A DNA stretch of 64,000 bases. It comes from Gammaproteobacteria bacterium HGW-Gammaproteobacteria-4 (lineage in GTDB: Bacteria > Pseudomonadota > Gammaproteobacteria > Xanthomonadales > Xanthomonadaceae). The DNA is taken from NCBI GenBank assembly GCA_002839995.1, contig PGZC01000004.1, forward strand, positions 1 through 64,000. The letters run 5' to 3'. Shown piece by piece: positions 1 through 8,663 of this stretch (its first letter is position 1; every line of letters begins with the position of its first letter). The position numbers were made by a program, and so were the translations under genes. Under the pieces are notes generated by a model, which saw only the letters and a program-made list of their open reading frames with translations, did no database searches and was not told where the DNA came from.

Positions 1-198
1 TTGCGGCGGAAAGTAGCGGATTGCGAAGTCTTCATTGCACGCACGATTCCCGATTCAAACGCAGTGATGACAAGATCGGACACTATAGGCGTGGTGGCTG
101 CGGCGCGGCAACCGCGTCGCGCTCAACGCATCCTTCCACGGGCACCGACTGCACGCTTCGATGATCGCGTGGTTCCTGCAGGTGGCTCCAAGGCGCAC

Positions 199-223
199 TG
201 TGGGAGCCCACCCTGTGGGCGAC
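199..223 (-). repeat. REP-like palindromic element, single copy
   Basis: A 25-bp copy of the main intergenic repeat of this window (plus-strand reading TGTGGGAGCCCACCCTGTGG then GCGAC), differing by one base from the usual TGTAGGAGCC start. It stands alone rather than as an inverted pair. The surrounding 1-360 region has no convincing gene; the open frame across it lacks family resemblance. Confidence 0.7.
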
Positions 224-387
224 CGACGATGCACAGACAATTGCGGTTCGGGCATGTTGGCAGCTCCCATCGGCTGATCTGCCGGGGTCATGCTGCTCAG
301 CCATCTGGACGGCTGCTGTCAGTAACCACTTTCGTCAAAGTCGGCTCTCCCACCTTGCGATGCCAACGTATGGATAGCTTCGTATTC

Positions 388-417
388 ATACGTATCAATA
401 CGCATAAATACGTACTA
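388..417. promoter_or_regulatory. Three tandem 10-bp direct repeats upstream of the AAA ATPase gene
   Basis: ATACGTATCA, ATACGCATAA and ATACGTACTA follow each other without gaps, 47 bp before the ATG at 464. The ATACG core is perfectly spaced at one helical turn. The surroundings (360-447) are strongly AT-rich compared with the rest of the window, as expected for a promoter of an acquired gene. Inference: binding site for a cooperative regulator, perhaps autoregulatory. No regulator gene is adjacent. Confidence 0.5.
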
Positions 418-463
418 ATATCAATTTCTAGATATAAACGGGTATGAATTGCTAGGATTGCCG

Positions 464-1645
464 ATGGATGCGTATCGAAACCCCTTCAACCCAGGCGCTG
501 GCGTCAGCCCGCCGGAGCTTGCCGGCCGTGCAGCCGTACTTGAGCAGGCGATTACTGCGCTGGAGCGGGTCAAGCGCGGGCGCCACGCCAAGTCGTTGAT
601 GGTGCTTGGCTTGCGTGGCGTCGGAAAGACCGTGTTGCTGAACGAAATCAGCAAGCAAGCGCAAACCCGGGGCTATCTGACCGAGCAGGTCGAAGCGCGT
701 GATGGCGACGAACTGCGGCAGATGCTGATTCCGGCCCTGCGCAAGTTGCTGCTTCAGCTCGATCGCAGCGAACACACCATCGAGGCCGTCAAGCGCGGGT
801 TGCGCGTGCTGCGCAGCTTCATTGGCAATGTGACTGTCAGCGCCAACGGTGTCGATATCACATTGGGCGTCGATCCAGAGATCGGCCAGGCTGACAGCGG
901 TCAACTGGAAGGAGACGTCACCGACCTGTTGCTCGCCTGCGGACGTGCGGCGCATGAGGCGCAGCGCCCGGTGGCATTGCTGATCGACGAGTTGCAGTAT
1001 GTTTCGAAAGCAGAGCTGGCGGCATTGATCCGCGCCATTCATGCCGTGAACCAGGCTGGTTTGCCACTGATCGTGTTCGGCGCCGGGCTGCCGCAACTGG
1101 CGGGACAGGCCGGTGACGCCAAAAGTTACGCCGAACGACTGTTCGACTTCCCTCGGCTGGATCGGTTGGAGCAGCCTGATGCTTTTGCGGCTATTCGAGA
1201 GCCGATCGAAGACGAAGGAGCACGCGTCGAAGACTTGGCCCTGGCCGAGATTTTCACCCAATCTCGCGGCTACCCCTATTTTCTGCAGGAATGGGGATAC
1301 AACGCATGGAACATCGCCTCTGAAAACACGATCACCGAAGCCGATGCCCAGAAGGCGACGGTCGAGTCGATCCGCAAATTGGATGAGTCGTTTTTCCGGG
1401 TTCGATTCGACCGCTTGACGCCGCTTGAGCGCGAGTACATGCGCTGCCTGGCAGAGCTTGGCCCCGAGCCGCAGCGTTCAGCCGATGTGGCGTCAGCAAT
1501 GGGAAGAAAAGCGAACAGCGTCGCCCCTACCCGCGACAGCTTGATCAGGAAGGGCATGGTGTATTCGCCAGAACACGGAATGATTGCCTTCACCGTTCCG
1601 CTGTTTGATGAGTTCATGCGGCGCGAGATGCCGCTCACACGGTGA
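464..1645 (+). CDS. Orphan AAA ATPase with C-terminal winged-helix-like region
   Basis: 393 aa. The N-terminus NPFNPGAG..PPELAGR is typical of a widespread family of stand-alone AAA/STAND-like ATPases. The P-loop GLRGVGKT lies near residue 50 and the Walker B segment VALLIDELQYV near residue 170, followed by the sensor-like IVFGAGLP. The last 80 residues (LTPLEREYMRCLAELG...) look like a winged helix that would bind DNA or a partner. ATG at 464 is preferred over the upstream TTG at 449 because AGGA sits 6 bases before it. It has no obvious operon partner. Such genes are common in accessory and defence-rich DNA, but the role of this one is unknown. Confidence 0.8.
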   Translation: MDAYRNPFNPGAGVSPPELAGRAAVLEQAITALERVKRGRHAKSLMVLGLRGVGKTVLLNEISKQAQTRGYLTEQVEARDGDELRQMLIPALRKLLLQLDRSEHTIEAVKRGLRVLRSFIGNVTVSANGVDITLGVDPEIGQADSGQLEGDVTDLLLACGRAAHEAQRPVALLIDELQYVSKAELAALIRAIHAVNQAGLPLIVFGAGLPQLAGQAGDAKSYAERLFDFPRLDRLEQPDAFAAIREPIEDEGARVEDLALAEIFTQSRGYPYFLQEWGYNAWNIASENTITEADAQKATVESIRKLDESFFRVRFDRLTPLEREYMRCLAELGPEPQRSADVASAMGRKANSVAPTRDSLIRKGMVYSPEHGMIAFTVPLFDEFMRREMPLTR

Positions 1646-1751
1646 TCGGGAATGGCGAGGGTCAGGGGCAAGACTTGACCCCGAACTGCGAAAATATTTC
1701 GTCACACGCTCAGAATCGGCGGCGAATCCGCGAAGTCGGGTTAGCTGTTAG

Positions 1752-1850
1752 GGTGTCGAGGTCGGACAGCACCTCGCGCACCACCGGGATGCGGTTATAG
1801 CCCTCGGCATCAAGGCGGGCAAAGGATTCGGCGTCAATCACGGGGCACAT
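1752..1850 (-). pseudogene. trpE: 5' fragment of trpE (anthranilate synthase component I)
   Basis: On the minus strand the frame starting at the ATG at 1850 encodes a peptide containing FARLDAEGYNRIPVVREVL then SDLDT. This matches the conserved first ~33 residues of proteobacterial TrpE (GYNRIPV...DLDTPLSxYLKL). Homology stops abruptly after DLDT; the frame continues for 13 unrelated residues to a stop at 1710. No further trpE sequence is visible nearby. It is a truncated remnant left by a deletion, insertion or duplication. Whether an intact trpE exists elsewhere cannot be seen here. Confidence 0.65.
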
Positions 1851-2031
1851 CGAGCAAGGGCGAGCCTGCGAGTATGCCAGCGCGGCGCGAGGTGGCAAGG
1901 GCGGCGTCGAGGGGAACCGCAAGGGTGACCCCGCGCCCTGCGTGTTAGGCAAAAGGCAAGACCTGGCCCTACCCGCTCTACCCGCTTGTGCTGGCCCTAC
2001 CCGCTTGCTCTCTGGCTTCTCTGACAAGGGG

Positions 2032-2820
2032 TCAGAGCGGTACCGTGGTTCCATGCAACTCGCCATATGCGGGGTAAGCGCTGGCAAGCTCCGTGCTCAC
2101 GCTCACGCGGCCTCCCTGATCTATGGAGATTAAGCCTCGATCCAACGCCGCGTGGATGTCCTTACGCAACAATGCACCGTGATGCGCCCCATTGTCCTTT
2201 CGCCAGTCCGCCCAGGGGAAGTGAGCTGCATCGCAGACTTCACCTGGCGCACTCGTCATCGCACACCGACCGCTCGACTTGGCCGATACGCGCTCGCGAA
2301 ACGCCACCTGATCAGGGCGGGATTCGCGCAATGAGTAAGTCGGTTCGCGCCGTATCATTGGTTCGCCATCCAGCGAGACCAAGGGTGAGGCCCGCGCGCT
2401 GCCACGCTGCAAAAATACGCTCTCGCCGTCGATGGACGAGTACCACGGCTCCGGATCCAGCCCGCGCCGCTTGGAACCTGCCGTCTTCAATTTGGCTTCG
2501 TCTTGGCGCGATTGCAAAATTACACGGATGGGCTTGCCGAGATTGCGAACCATCATTGAGAAAAGCTCAATCGCGCGCCTACGCCGACTGCCCACGAGAT
2601 CTGTTCGCCCAATTGGATTCGGAAACTGACGCCAGGGCGTGTGATCGAGGTCGGCGAGCTCCTCTCGCCACACGGTGGCAACCGGAGTATCTCCGTCGTC
2701 AAACGACCAACCTGAACTAAATGACCGGTCGGTTCGAATAGAGTCCGGGCGTACGCCCGCCTCTCGCAGCAGGTCCGCGACATTGGGACGACGGCGTAAG
2801 AGGTCATCGAAGCGGATCAT
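2032..2820 (-). CDS. HNH endonuclease (HNH_2-like)
   Basis: 262 aa. The C-terminal third carries the HNH_2-type pattern: RVSAKSSGRCAMT, then VCDAAHF, NGAHHGALLRKDIHAAL and DRGLISID. In that family the AAH and the H-x3-D-x-G residues form the metal and catalytic site. The N-terminal ~150 residues are not recognised and may be a specificity region. It lies between the trpE fragment and a lipoprotein gene, with no methylase next to it, so it looks like a solitary mobile or defence nuclease. Its biological target is unknown. Confidence 0.7.
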   Translation of the reverse strand: MIRFDDLLRRRPNVADLLREAGVRPDSIRTDRSFSSGWSFDDGDTPVATVWREELADLDHTPWRQFPNPIGRTDLVGSRRRRAIELFSMMVRNLGKPIRVILQSRQDEAKLKTAGSKRRGLDPEPWYSSIDGESVFLQRGSARASPLVSLDGEPMIRREPTYSLRESRPDQVAFRERVSAKSSGRCAMTSAPGEVCDAAHFPWADWRKDNGAHHGALLRKDIHAALDRGLISIDQGGRVSVSTELASAYPAYGELHGTTVPL

Positions 2821-2962
2821 GTACTACTCTTTATTCTCCGGTCGCGGATTCTGGGTCACGCGCAAATTGCGGGGTCACGGGATTGCGGGATCAGGCCCCT
2901 CATCGTTTCAGCGTGCAACAATGGAAGAACCCTTGCTTGGAGCTTCTGTCCCGAGCATCGGT

Positions 2963-3496
2963 TCAATGCGTGAGAATGACGCGCTCTGATTTCCCGTTAG
3001 CAAGAGCCACGCTCTTCAACAGCGCGCCACCTTGGGGCATGTATTCTTGGCCGGGGATGGTCCACATGACTGCGGCGATCAAGAAGTACTTGCCAGCTGG
3101 AAGATCAGTGAAATTGAAATTGCCTTGCGCGTCGCAGACCGCTGTCTTGCGCGTTTGTTGGTAGGCGGGATCATCTGGACTGAATTGCACCCGAGCCGCA
3201 AATGCTGGAATAAAGCCAGAATCTATGCTGCCGTATAACGCCATCAGGCGTTCATTAGCGTAGGCAGAATGAGGGTAGAGAGCGATCTCAAGCCCTGCGC
3301 AGGTGCGCGGCTGTCCGCCCCGGGTCTGAAAAAAAGCTTGCCCGCTGATGGAGCCAGTGCCCTCTGAATTGAACCATGCGACTTCACCGGCATTGAACGT
3401 TGAAGTCAGGGTGTGCTGCCTGGGCGGCGGAGGCGCTAGAGATGCGCAACTGGTCAAGGACGCGCAAAAAACAACAGCCAAGATTGCTCTTTTCAT
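2963..3496 (-). CDS. Putative lipoprotein with prealbumin/CarboxypepD_reg-like fold
   Basis: 177 aa. It begins MKRAILAVVFCASLTSCASL, a lipoprotein signal with lipobox LTSC, so it should be anchored in the envelope. A GGGGAG ribosome-binding site precedes the ATG. The C-terminal half (AVCDAQGNFNFTDLPAGKYF then LIAAVMW) resembles carboxypeptidase-regulatory-like or transthyretin-like beta sandwiches. Function unknown; monocistronic in an accessory stretch. Confidence 0.7.
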   Translation of the reverse strand: MKRAILAVVFCASLTSCASLAPPPPRQHTLTSTFNAGEVAWFNSEGTGSISGQAFFQTRGGQPRTCAGLEIALYPHSAYANERLMALYGSIDSGFIPAFAARVQFSPDDPAYQQTRKTAVCDAQGNFNFTDLPAGKYFLIAAVMWTIPGQEYMPQGGALLKSVALANGKSERVILTH

Positions 3497-3861
3497 CGGA
3501 CTCCCCTATTGGTTTGCTTGAAACATTACATAAAGCTAGCCGGATCTGTGCGGGTTTATCGCGCAGCGTCCAGAGCGCGAAGCGGACCGGGTTGAACGCT
3601 GGGTTGAGCAGCGACATCGTGAACGTCATGGTAGCGGCAGAAGTGACCAAGCATCCACGTAAGACCGCCACTTCGTCCAAACTTCAACATGATGAGCACG
3701 ACGAGAATATCCTTTCACGAAATATGGGTCAGACTGATATTTTCACGAAATAATGTTGGTCTGAACCGCATTTCTTGTGCTGAACGCCCCGTAGTTTGCC
3801 ACAAGCTGTGTGGGAATCGGCTGGGGTGCAGTCAAGCTGCCGATCATTCGCGCGCCCGCAT
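3497..3861. other. Gene-poor interval, nothing convincing
   Basis: About 365 bp between the lipoprotein start and the DUF2442 stop. Short open frames exist on both strands but none has a recognisable product or a good ribosome-binding site. The overlapping minus-strand frames just before 3862 are shadows of the DUF2442 gene. Confidence 0.5.
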
Positions 3862-4176
3862 TCAGCGCGTTGTCGGACGCGATGACCGTTCGGCGAGCCA
3901 TCTTGCAAGCGATGCCTGGCTCTCTCCCGACGGCTTGCCTGCCAGCAGACCCGCAACGCTGATGTCCTCGTCGAGCGCATCCCAGTGGATGCCCAAACCT
4001 CGGCCAATCAGGTGCCAGCGCGTCCGCTCGGCCGATGATGCATGCGATAACCGTGGATACCACGCGAGTGGAACGGAGATGCTCCGCCCGTCACTCAAAT
4101 CGACGGAAAGTGTGTCGTCGGATACGGCGACGTTTTGTGCAAATGGGACTTCCAACTCAACGGCCGAAGTACGCAT
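3862..4176 (-). CDS. DUF2442 protein
   Basis: 104 aa. It shows the DUF2442 signature: LSDGRSISVPLAWYPRLSHA, then WHLIGRGLGIHWDALDEDIS and VAGLLAGKPS. Its start lies inside the end of the DUF4160 gene (20-bp overlap), so the two are translated together. DUF4160-DUF2442 pairs are common and often listed as toxin-antitoxin-like, but biochemical proof is limited. I infer a two-gene unit of that type. Confidence 0.85.
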   Translation of the reverse strand: MRTSAVELEVPFAQNVAVSDDTLSVDLSDGRSISVPLAWYPRLSHASSAERTRWHLIGRGLGIHWDALDEDISVAGLLAGKPSGESQASLARWLAERSSRPTTR

Positions 4177-4426
4177 TCCATGCCTCCATCAGTTCGCTTC
4201 GGTGATCGATCACCAGCGCTTCAATCCGTGCAATCGCGATGCGCGAAAAACCACCACTGCTGTGTAAGCGAACCGGATCGAGCCAGAACTTCGCGATACT
4301 GTCGTCTCGCTCCACATGAACGTGCTGTGGTTCGTAGCGATCACCCGCGTAGAAGAAGAATCGGTACGGGCCAGACCGCAGAATTGTAGGCAAGTCGTGG
4401 TTCCTTGTCCGAGTGTCGCGCGCCAA
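4157..4426 (-). CDS. DUF4160 protein
   Basis: 89 aa. The family pattern is clear: LPTILRSGPYRFFFYAGDR, EPQHVHVERDDSIAKFWLDP, the SGGF motif and ELMEAWNAYFG at the C-terminus. It is the first gene of the DUF4160-DUF2442 pair. Proposed role as one half of a toxin-antitoxin-like module is inference from family context only. Confidence 0.85.
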   Translation of the reverse strand: MARDTRTRNHDLPTILRSGPYRFFFYAGDRYEPQHVHVERDDSIAKFWLDPVRLHSSGGFSRIAIARIEALVIDHRSELMEAWNAYFGR

Positions 4427-4550
4427 TGCCTGGGGACGAGAATGTGTTGTTCAGAATTTCCTTGGTCGGCGCTGAACCGCCACGTTTCCGCGCAGGCTAT
4501 CACAGCGCGGGGAGTGCAGTTACAACACACGCTGGATCAGGGTGTTATTC

Positions 4551-5258
4551 CTACACGCACAACGCGTCAAGAGTCAGTTCGGTCATCGCGTCAACACCGG
4601 TTTGCCGCTGTGCTGCATCCATGTGCGCGTCATGGCGCAGATGGTCGGAGACGGTGAGCACGGTCAGTGCATGGGCGCCGAGCTCAGCGGCGAGGCCGTA
4701 CAGGCCGGCGGCTTCCATTTCCACCGCCAGCACGCCCATCGCGGCGAGGGTGTCGGCGATACTTTTGTTCGGGGAGTAGAACAGGTCGGTGGAGAACACG
4801 TTGCCGATATGCAGCGGTACGCCGGCACTTTGTGCGCGATCGGCCACGGCGCGCAGCAACGGGTAGCTGGCGCCGGCGCCGAAATCCATGCCGCCGAAGC
4901 GCATCCGGTTGACGTAGGAATCGGTGCTGGCCGACAGCGCCAACACCAGGTCGCCGAGTTGCAGGTCGTCGTGTACCGCGCCGCAGGTGCCGACGCGCAC
5001 GATGCGCTGCACGCCATAGTGGCGGATCAGTTCGGTGGCGTAGATCGAGCTCGACGGAATACCCATGCCGCTGCCCATCACCGAGATGCGCTGGCCGTGA
5101 TAGCTGCCGGTGTAGCCGTACATGTTGCGTACTGAGGTGACAAGAACAGGATCTTCGAAGAAGCGCTCGGCGATGTGCTTTGCGCGCAGCGGGTCGCCGG
5201 GCAGCAGCACGGTGGGCGCAAAGGCATCGGCGGCGGCGTTGATGTGTGGGGTGCTCAT
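4551..5258 (-). CDS. deoD: Purine-nucleoside phosphorylase
   Basis: 235 aa, the usual size of hexameric DeoD. It cleaves purine (deoxy)ribonucleosides with phosphate to the base and (deoxy)ribose-1-phosphate. Visible motifs: phosphate-site [33 protein letters not shown], the MEMEA-like [15 protein letters not shown] and the catalytic Asp in TVSDHL. It overlaps deoB by 4 bp (ATGA), so the two are translationally coupled; DeoB consumes its sugar-phosphate product. The last ~25 residues (after [15 protein letters not shown]) end normally. Confidence 0.95.
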   Translation of the reverse strand: MSTPHINAAADAFAPTVLLPGDPLRAKHIAERFFEDPVLVTSVRNMYGYTGSYHGQRISVMGSGMGIPSSSIYATELIRHYGVQRIVRVGTCGAVHDDLQLGDLVLALSASTDSYVNRMRFGGMDFGAGASYPLLRAVADRAQSAGVPLHIGNVFSTDLFYSPNKSIADTLAAMGVLAVEMEAAGLYGLAAELGAHALTVLTVSDHLRHDAHMDAAQRQTGVDAMTELTLDALCV

Positions 5259-6463
5259 GGTTGCTCCAGAAAAGATCTGCCATTGTCGAGCGCTGGCAGA
5301 TGCAGATGTGCGGCGAGGCTCTGGCCGATGTCGGCGAACGAGTCGCGAATGCCGATGCTGCCGGCGCGCAGGCCGGCACCGAAGGCGAGGATCGGGATGT
5401 GTTCGCGGGTGTGGTCGCTGCCCGGCCAGGTTGGGTCGTTGCCGTGGTCGGCACTGAGGATCAGCAAATCATCGGGCCGCAATGCCGCCAGCAATTCCGG
5501 CATGCGGGTGTCGAAATATTCCAGTGCTGCGGCATAGCCGGCAACGTCGCGGCGGTGGCCGTATTCGGAATCGAAATCGACGAAATTGGTAAACACCAGG
5601 CCGCGCTCGCCGCATTGTGCCAAGGTGGCCAGGGTGGCGTCGAACAGGCCATCGATGCCATGCGCCTTGACTTCGGTGGAGATGCCGCTGTGCGCGAAGA
5701 TGTCGGGAATCTTGCCGATGCCGTGTACCGCGCCGCCATCGGCGCACAGGCAATCGAGCAGGGTCGGCGACGGCGGTGGGGTGGAGTAATCGTGGCGGTT
5801 GTGGCTGCGCTTGAAGCTGGCGGCGTCAGCGCCCACGAACGGCCGCGCAATCACCCGCCCGATACGGTAGTCATCGACGCACTCGCGTGCGATCTGGCAG
5901 AGCTGATACAAGCGCTCCAGCCCGAATGCGTCCTCGTGCGCGGCAATTTGCAGCACCGAATCGGCCGAGGTGTAGACGATCGGTTTGCCGCTGCGCACGT
6001 GCTCCTCGCCGAGTTCGGCAATGATGGTGGTGCCCGAGGCGTGGCAGTTGCCGAGCCAGCCGGGGATGCCGGCACGTGCAGCGATGGCGTCGAGCAATGC
6101 CGCCGGCATGCTGTTTTCGCGCTCGCGGAAATAGCCCCAATCCTCCAGCATCGGCACGCCCATCATCTCCCAGTGGCCGGAGGTGGTGTCCTTGCCGGTG
6201 GAGTGTTCGCGCGCTGCGCCCCAGGCGGCGATGGTGGTGATGGCGGGGTCAAAGCCCGCCGGCAGTTGCCCGCTGGCCAGCCGCGCCGCATGGCCGAGGC
6301 CGAGCCGTTGCAGATGCGGCAAGCGCAGCGGCCGCTGCTGTGTGCGCAGCGTTTGCGCGGCGATATGGCCGAGGGTGTCGGCACCGACATCGCCGAACGC
6401 CGCTGCGTCGGGCAGGGCGCCAACGCCGAGCGAATCGAGTATCAGTAACACAGCACGGGGCAT
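5255..6463 (-). CDS. deoB: Phosphopentomutase
   Basis: 402 aa, family-typical. It interconverts (deoxy)ribose-1-phosphate and 5-phosphate, downstream of DeoD in nucleoside salvage. Alkaline-phosphatase-fold metal ligands are visible: D in [25 protein letters not shown] and [20 protein letters not shown]. The start ATG at 6463 is followed by [11 protein letters not shown], as in homologues. It forms a two-gene operon with deoD. Confidence 0.95.
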   Translation of the reverse strand: MPRAVLLILDSLGVGALPDAAAFGDVGADTLGHIAAQTLRTQQRPLRLPHLQRLGLGHAARLASGQLPAGFDPAITTIAAWGAAREHSTGKDTTSGHWEMMGVPMLEDWGYFRERENSMPAALLDAIAARAGIPGWLGNCHASGTTIIAELGEEHVRSGKPIVYTSADSVLQIAAHEDAFGLERLYQLCQIARECVDDYRIGRVIARPFVGADAASFKRSHNRHDYSTPPPSPTLLDCLCADGGAVHGIGKIPDIFAHSGISTEVKAHGIDGLFDATLATLAQCGERGLVFTNFVDFDSEYGHRRDVAGYAAALEYFDTRMPELLAALRPDDLLILSADHGNDPTWPGSDHTREHIPILAFGAGLRAGSIGIRDSFADIGQSLAAHLHLPALDNGRSFLEQP

Positions 6464-6609
6464 GAGGGTTTCCGGTTATGACCGATTCAACAGTAGAGAA
6501 TAGCAGCCCGGCGGCGCACTGCGCCCTGCCGGGATGGTGCCGATGACTGCCGGCTTCACGTGCTTGTCACCCGGCTTCGGTTGTAATCTTCACAAAGCTG
6601 AAGAGTGAG

Positions 6610-7095
6610 GTGAAGCGATGCCAACGTCCAATGATGCTGACAGCGCGCGATACCTTGCACGACAAGGTGTCCGGGCTGGACGCTGGTGCTGACGATTACC
6701 TGGTCAAGCCGTTTGCGATCCAGGAGCTGGAAGCGCGCCTTCGCGCCCTGATCCGTCGTGAGCGGCGGCAGGTCAGCTCCGAGGTGTTGCAGGTAGCCGA
6801 TCTGATTTACGACGCCGCCAGCTTGCGCGTGACCCGTGCCGGCCAGGACCTGACCTTGTCGCCGATTGGTCTGCGCCTGCTCGGCATCCTGATGCGCGAA
6901 TCGCCGCGGGTGGTGAGCCGGCGCGATGTCGAGCGCGAGATATGGGGCGACGCGTTGCCCGACTCCGATACCTTGCGCAGCCACCTGTACAACCTGCGCA
7001 AAGTGATCGACCGGCCATTCCAGAAGTCCCTTCTGCACACCGTGCAGAGTGCCGGCTACCGTATTGCCGACATGGAGCAACCGCCCAGCACATGA
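6610..7095 (+). pseudogene. OmpR-family response regulator lacking its N-terminal receiver half
   Basis: 161 aa from a GTG start; OmpR-family regulators are normally ~225-240 aa. The frame opens directly at the middle of the receiver domain (PMMLTARDTLHDKVSGLDAG then ADDYLVKPF), so the conserved Thr and Lys are present but the acidic pocket and phospho-accepting Asp are missing. The winged-helix effector domain (residues ~50-155, LSPIGLRLLGILM...SHLYNLRKVID) is complete. The upstream 145 bp contain no trace of the lost ~75-80 codons. It overlaps the kinase gene by ATGA. Either a pseudogene, a phosphorylation-independent DNA-binding protein, or an assembly deletion. Confidence 0.75.
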
Positions 7096-8438
7096 ACGCG
7101 ATCCGGCACCATGGCGGTGGCTTGCGCCGCAAGATTTGGATCGCGTTCATCGTGCAGGTGGCGGCGATCAGTTTCGCCACCGTGCTCGGCGTCTACGGCG
7201 CGTCGGCAGTGCTCAAGCACCTGCTGATCCAGCGCGCGCTGACCGACGAAGCGGCGCATTTCTGGGAGCGCCATGCCACTGAGCCGGCGGCCGAGGCCCC
7301 GGATACCTTCAACATGATGGGTTATCTGCTCGCACCCGATGCCAGCGACGACGTGCTGCCGGATTCGCTACGTGGATTGCATCCGGGTTACCACAGCCTG
7401 TCGCGAGCGCAAGGCGGCTCGCTGGTATTGGTCGATCGAAAGCCCGCCGGCACCCTGGTGCTGGTATTCAAGCAGGACCAGGTCGATGCGCTGGCGTTCT
7501 GGTTCGGCGTGGTGCCGCTGATTCTGGTACTGCTGCTGATTTACCTTGTGGCGTGGGCGACCTATCGGGTGTCGCGGCGCGCGGTTTCGCCGGTGATCTG
7601 GCTGGCCAACGTGGTCGAAAAATGGGACCCGAAGCGCCCGGATGCGGACGCCCTGGACCCACGAAACCTGCCGCTCGATGTCGAAGGGGAAACGCTGGTT
7701 CTGGCCAAATCGCTGCATGGATTTGCCAGCCGTATCGAGCGCTTTGTCGAACGCGAAGGCGATTTCACCCGCGATGCCAGCCACGAGTTGCGCACCCCGA
7801 TGACCGTGATCCGCATGGCCTGCGATCTGTTGTTGGCGGACGGCGCGCTCGATGCGCACGCAACGCGTTCGGTGAAGCGGATTCAGGCTGCAACCCGCGA
7901 CATGATGGCATTGGTCGAGGCGTTCCTGATTCTCGCGCGCGAAGGCGATACCGGGTTGCCCGATGAAGATTTCCTGGTCAACGAGATCGTGCGCGACGAA
8001 GTCGAAAAAGCACGTCCGCTGCTGCTCGACAAGCCGGTGCAACTGGATCTCGACGAGCCGGCGGCGTTTGCCTTGCACGCGCCGCCGCGGGTGCTGTCGG
8101 TTTTGCTGGGCAATCTTCTGCGCAACGCCTGCCTTTACACGGAACGCGGCACGATCACGGTGCGCGTGCTGCCGGGCGAGTTGTTGATTCAGGATACCGG
8201 CATCGGTATCGGCGCCGATCAACTGGCGCGCGTGTTCGACCCGTTTTATCGCGTGCAGCGGGACCGCAACGATGGCCACGGTATCGGCCTGAACATCGTA
8301 CGTCGGCTGTCCGAGCGCTTCGGTTGGCCGGTGAGCCTGGAAAGCGAGCCAGGCAAGGGCACCATCGCCCGCATTCGGTTCCCGGAGCACGACCGCTTGG
8401 AAGGGGACGCGCCGAGCGTCAGCGCCGGCTGCAACTGA
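7092..8438 (+). CDS. Membrane sensor histidine kinase
   Basis: 448 aa, intact. Transmembrane helices near residues 14-40 and 134-158 enclose a ~95-residue periplasmic sensor region; a short HAMP-like stretch follows. The H-box FTRDASHELRTPMTVI places the phospho-accepting His at 231. The ATPase domain shows N-box LLGNLLRNACLYT, G1 QDTGIGIGADQL, F DPFYR and G2 GHGIGLNIV. ATG at 7092 overlaps the regulator stop (ATGA). Its cognate regulator lacks the phosphorylation site, so the signalling path may be broken here. The ligand is unknown. Confidence 0.9.
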   Translation: MNAIRHHGGGLRRKIWIAFIVQVAAISFATVLGVYGASAVLKHLLIQRALTDEAAHFWERHATEPAAEAPDTFNMMGYLLAPDASDDVLPDSLRGLHPGYHSLSRAQGGSLVLVDRKPAGTLVLVFKQDQVDALAFWFGVVPLILVLLLIYLVAWATYRVSRRAVSPVIWLANVVEKWDPKRPDADALDPRNLPLDVEGETLVLAKSLHGFASRIERFVEREGDFTRDASHELRTPMTVIRMACDLLLADGALDAHATRSVKRIQAATRDMMALVEAFLILAREGDTGLPDEDFLVNEIVRDEVEKARPLLLDKPVQLDLDEPAAFALHAPPRVLSVLLGNLLRNACLYTERGTITVRVLPGELLIQDTGIGIGADQLARVFDPFYRVQRDRNDGHGIGLNIVRRLSERFGWPVSLESEPGKGTIARIRFPEHDRLEGDAPSVSAGCN

Positions 8439-8663
8439 TCGATTTCGGCGCTGCGTGGTGCCAGCGGTTGTCAGGTTTCAGGGGTTCTGTTCGTGCGCGG
8501 AACATGTCAGAAATCCCGCTGTTATTGACTTGCGTCACAGATCGCGCAATTGCCGCTCAAGCGCCACCCGCCCGTGCCGTTAACGGTGTAACCCAGAACG
8601 TGGTCGGCGGCGAACGCCGGCTCTGGTTCTACACTTTCCGTTATCGATCATGGAGCTACCCGT

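Noticed and set aside
1-447. 148-codon open frame on the plus strand at the window start
   Set aside because: It crosses a REP-like element and an AT-rich promoter-like region, has a TTG start with no ribosome-binding site, and resembles no protein.
1660-1683. GGTCAGGGGCAAGACTTGACCCC as a mobile-element end
   Set aside because: The motif is a common dispersed sequence and no transposase or partner end is nearby; the match between its halves is weak.
1710-1950. Possible integron attC sites (GTTAGGC-like motifs)
   Set aside because: Isolated GTTAGGC-type heptamers occur, but no matching inverse core at the proper distance and no integrase.
5246-6448. 400-codon plus-strand frame
   Set aside because: It is the antisense shadow of deoB, whose motifs are unmistakable.
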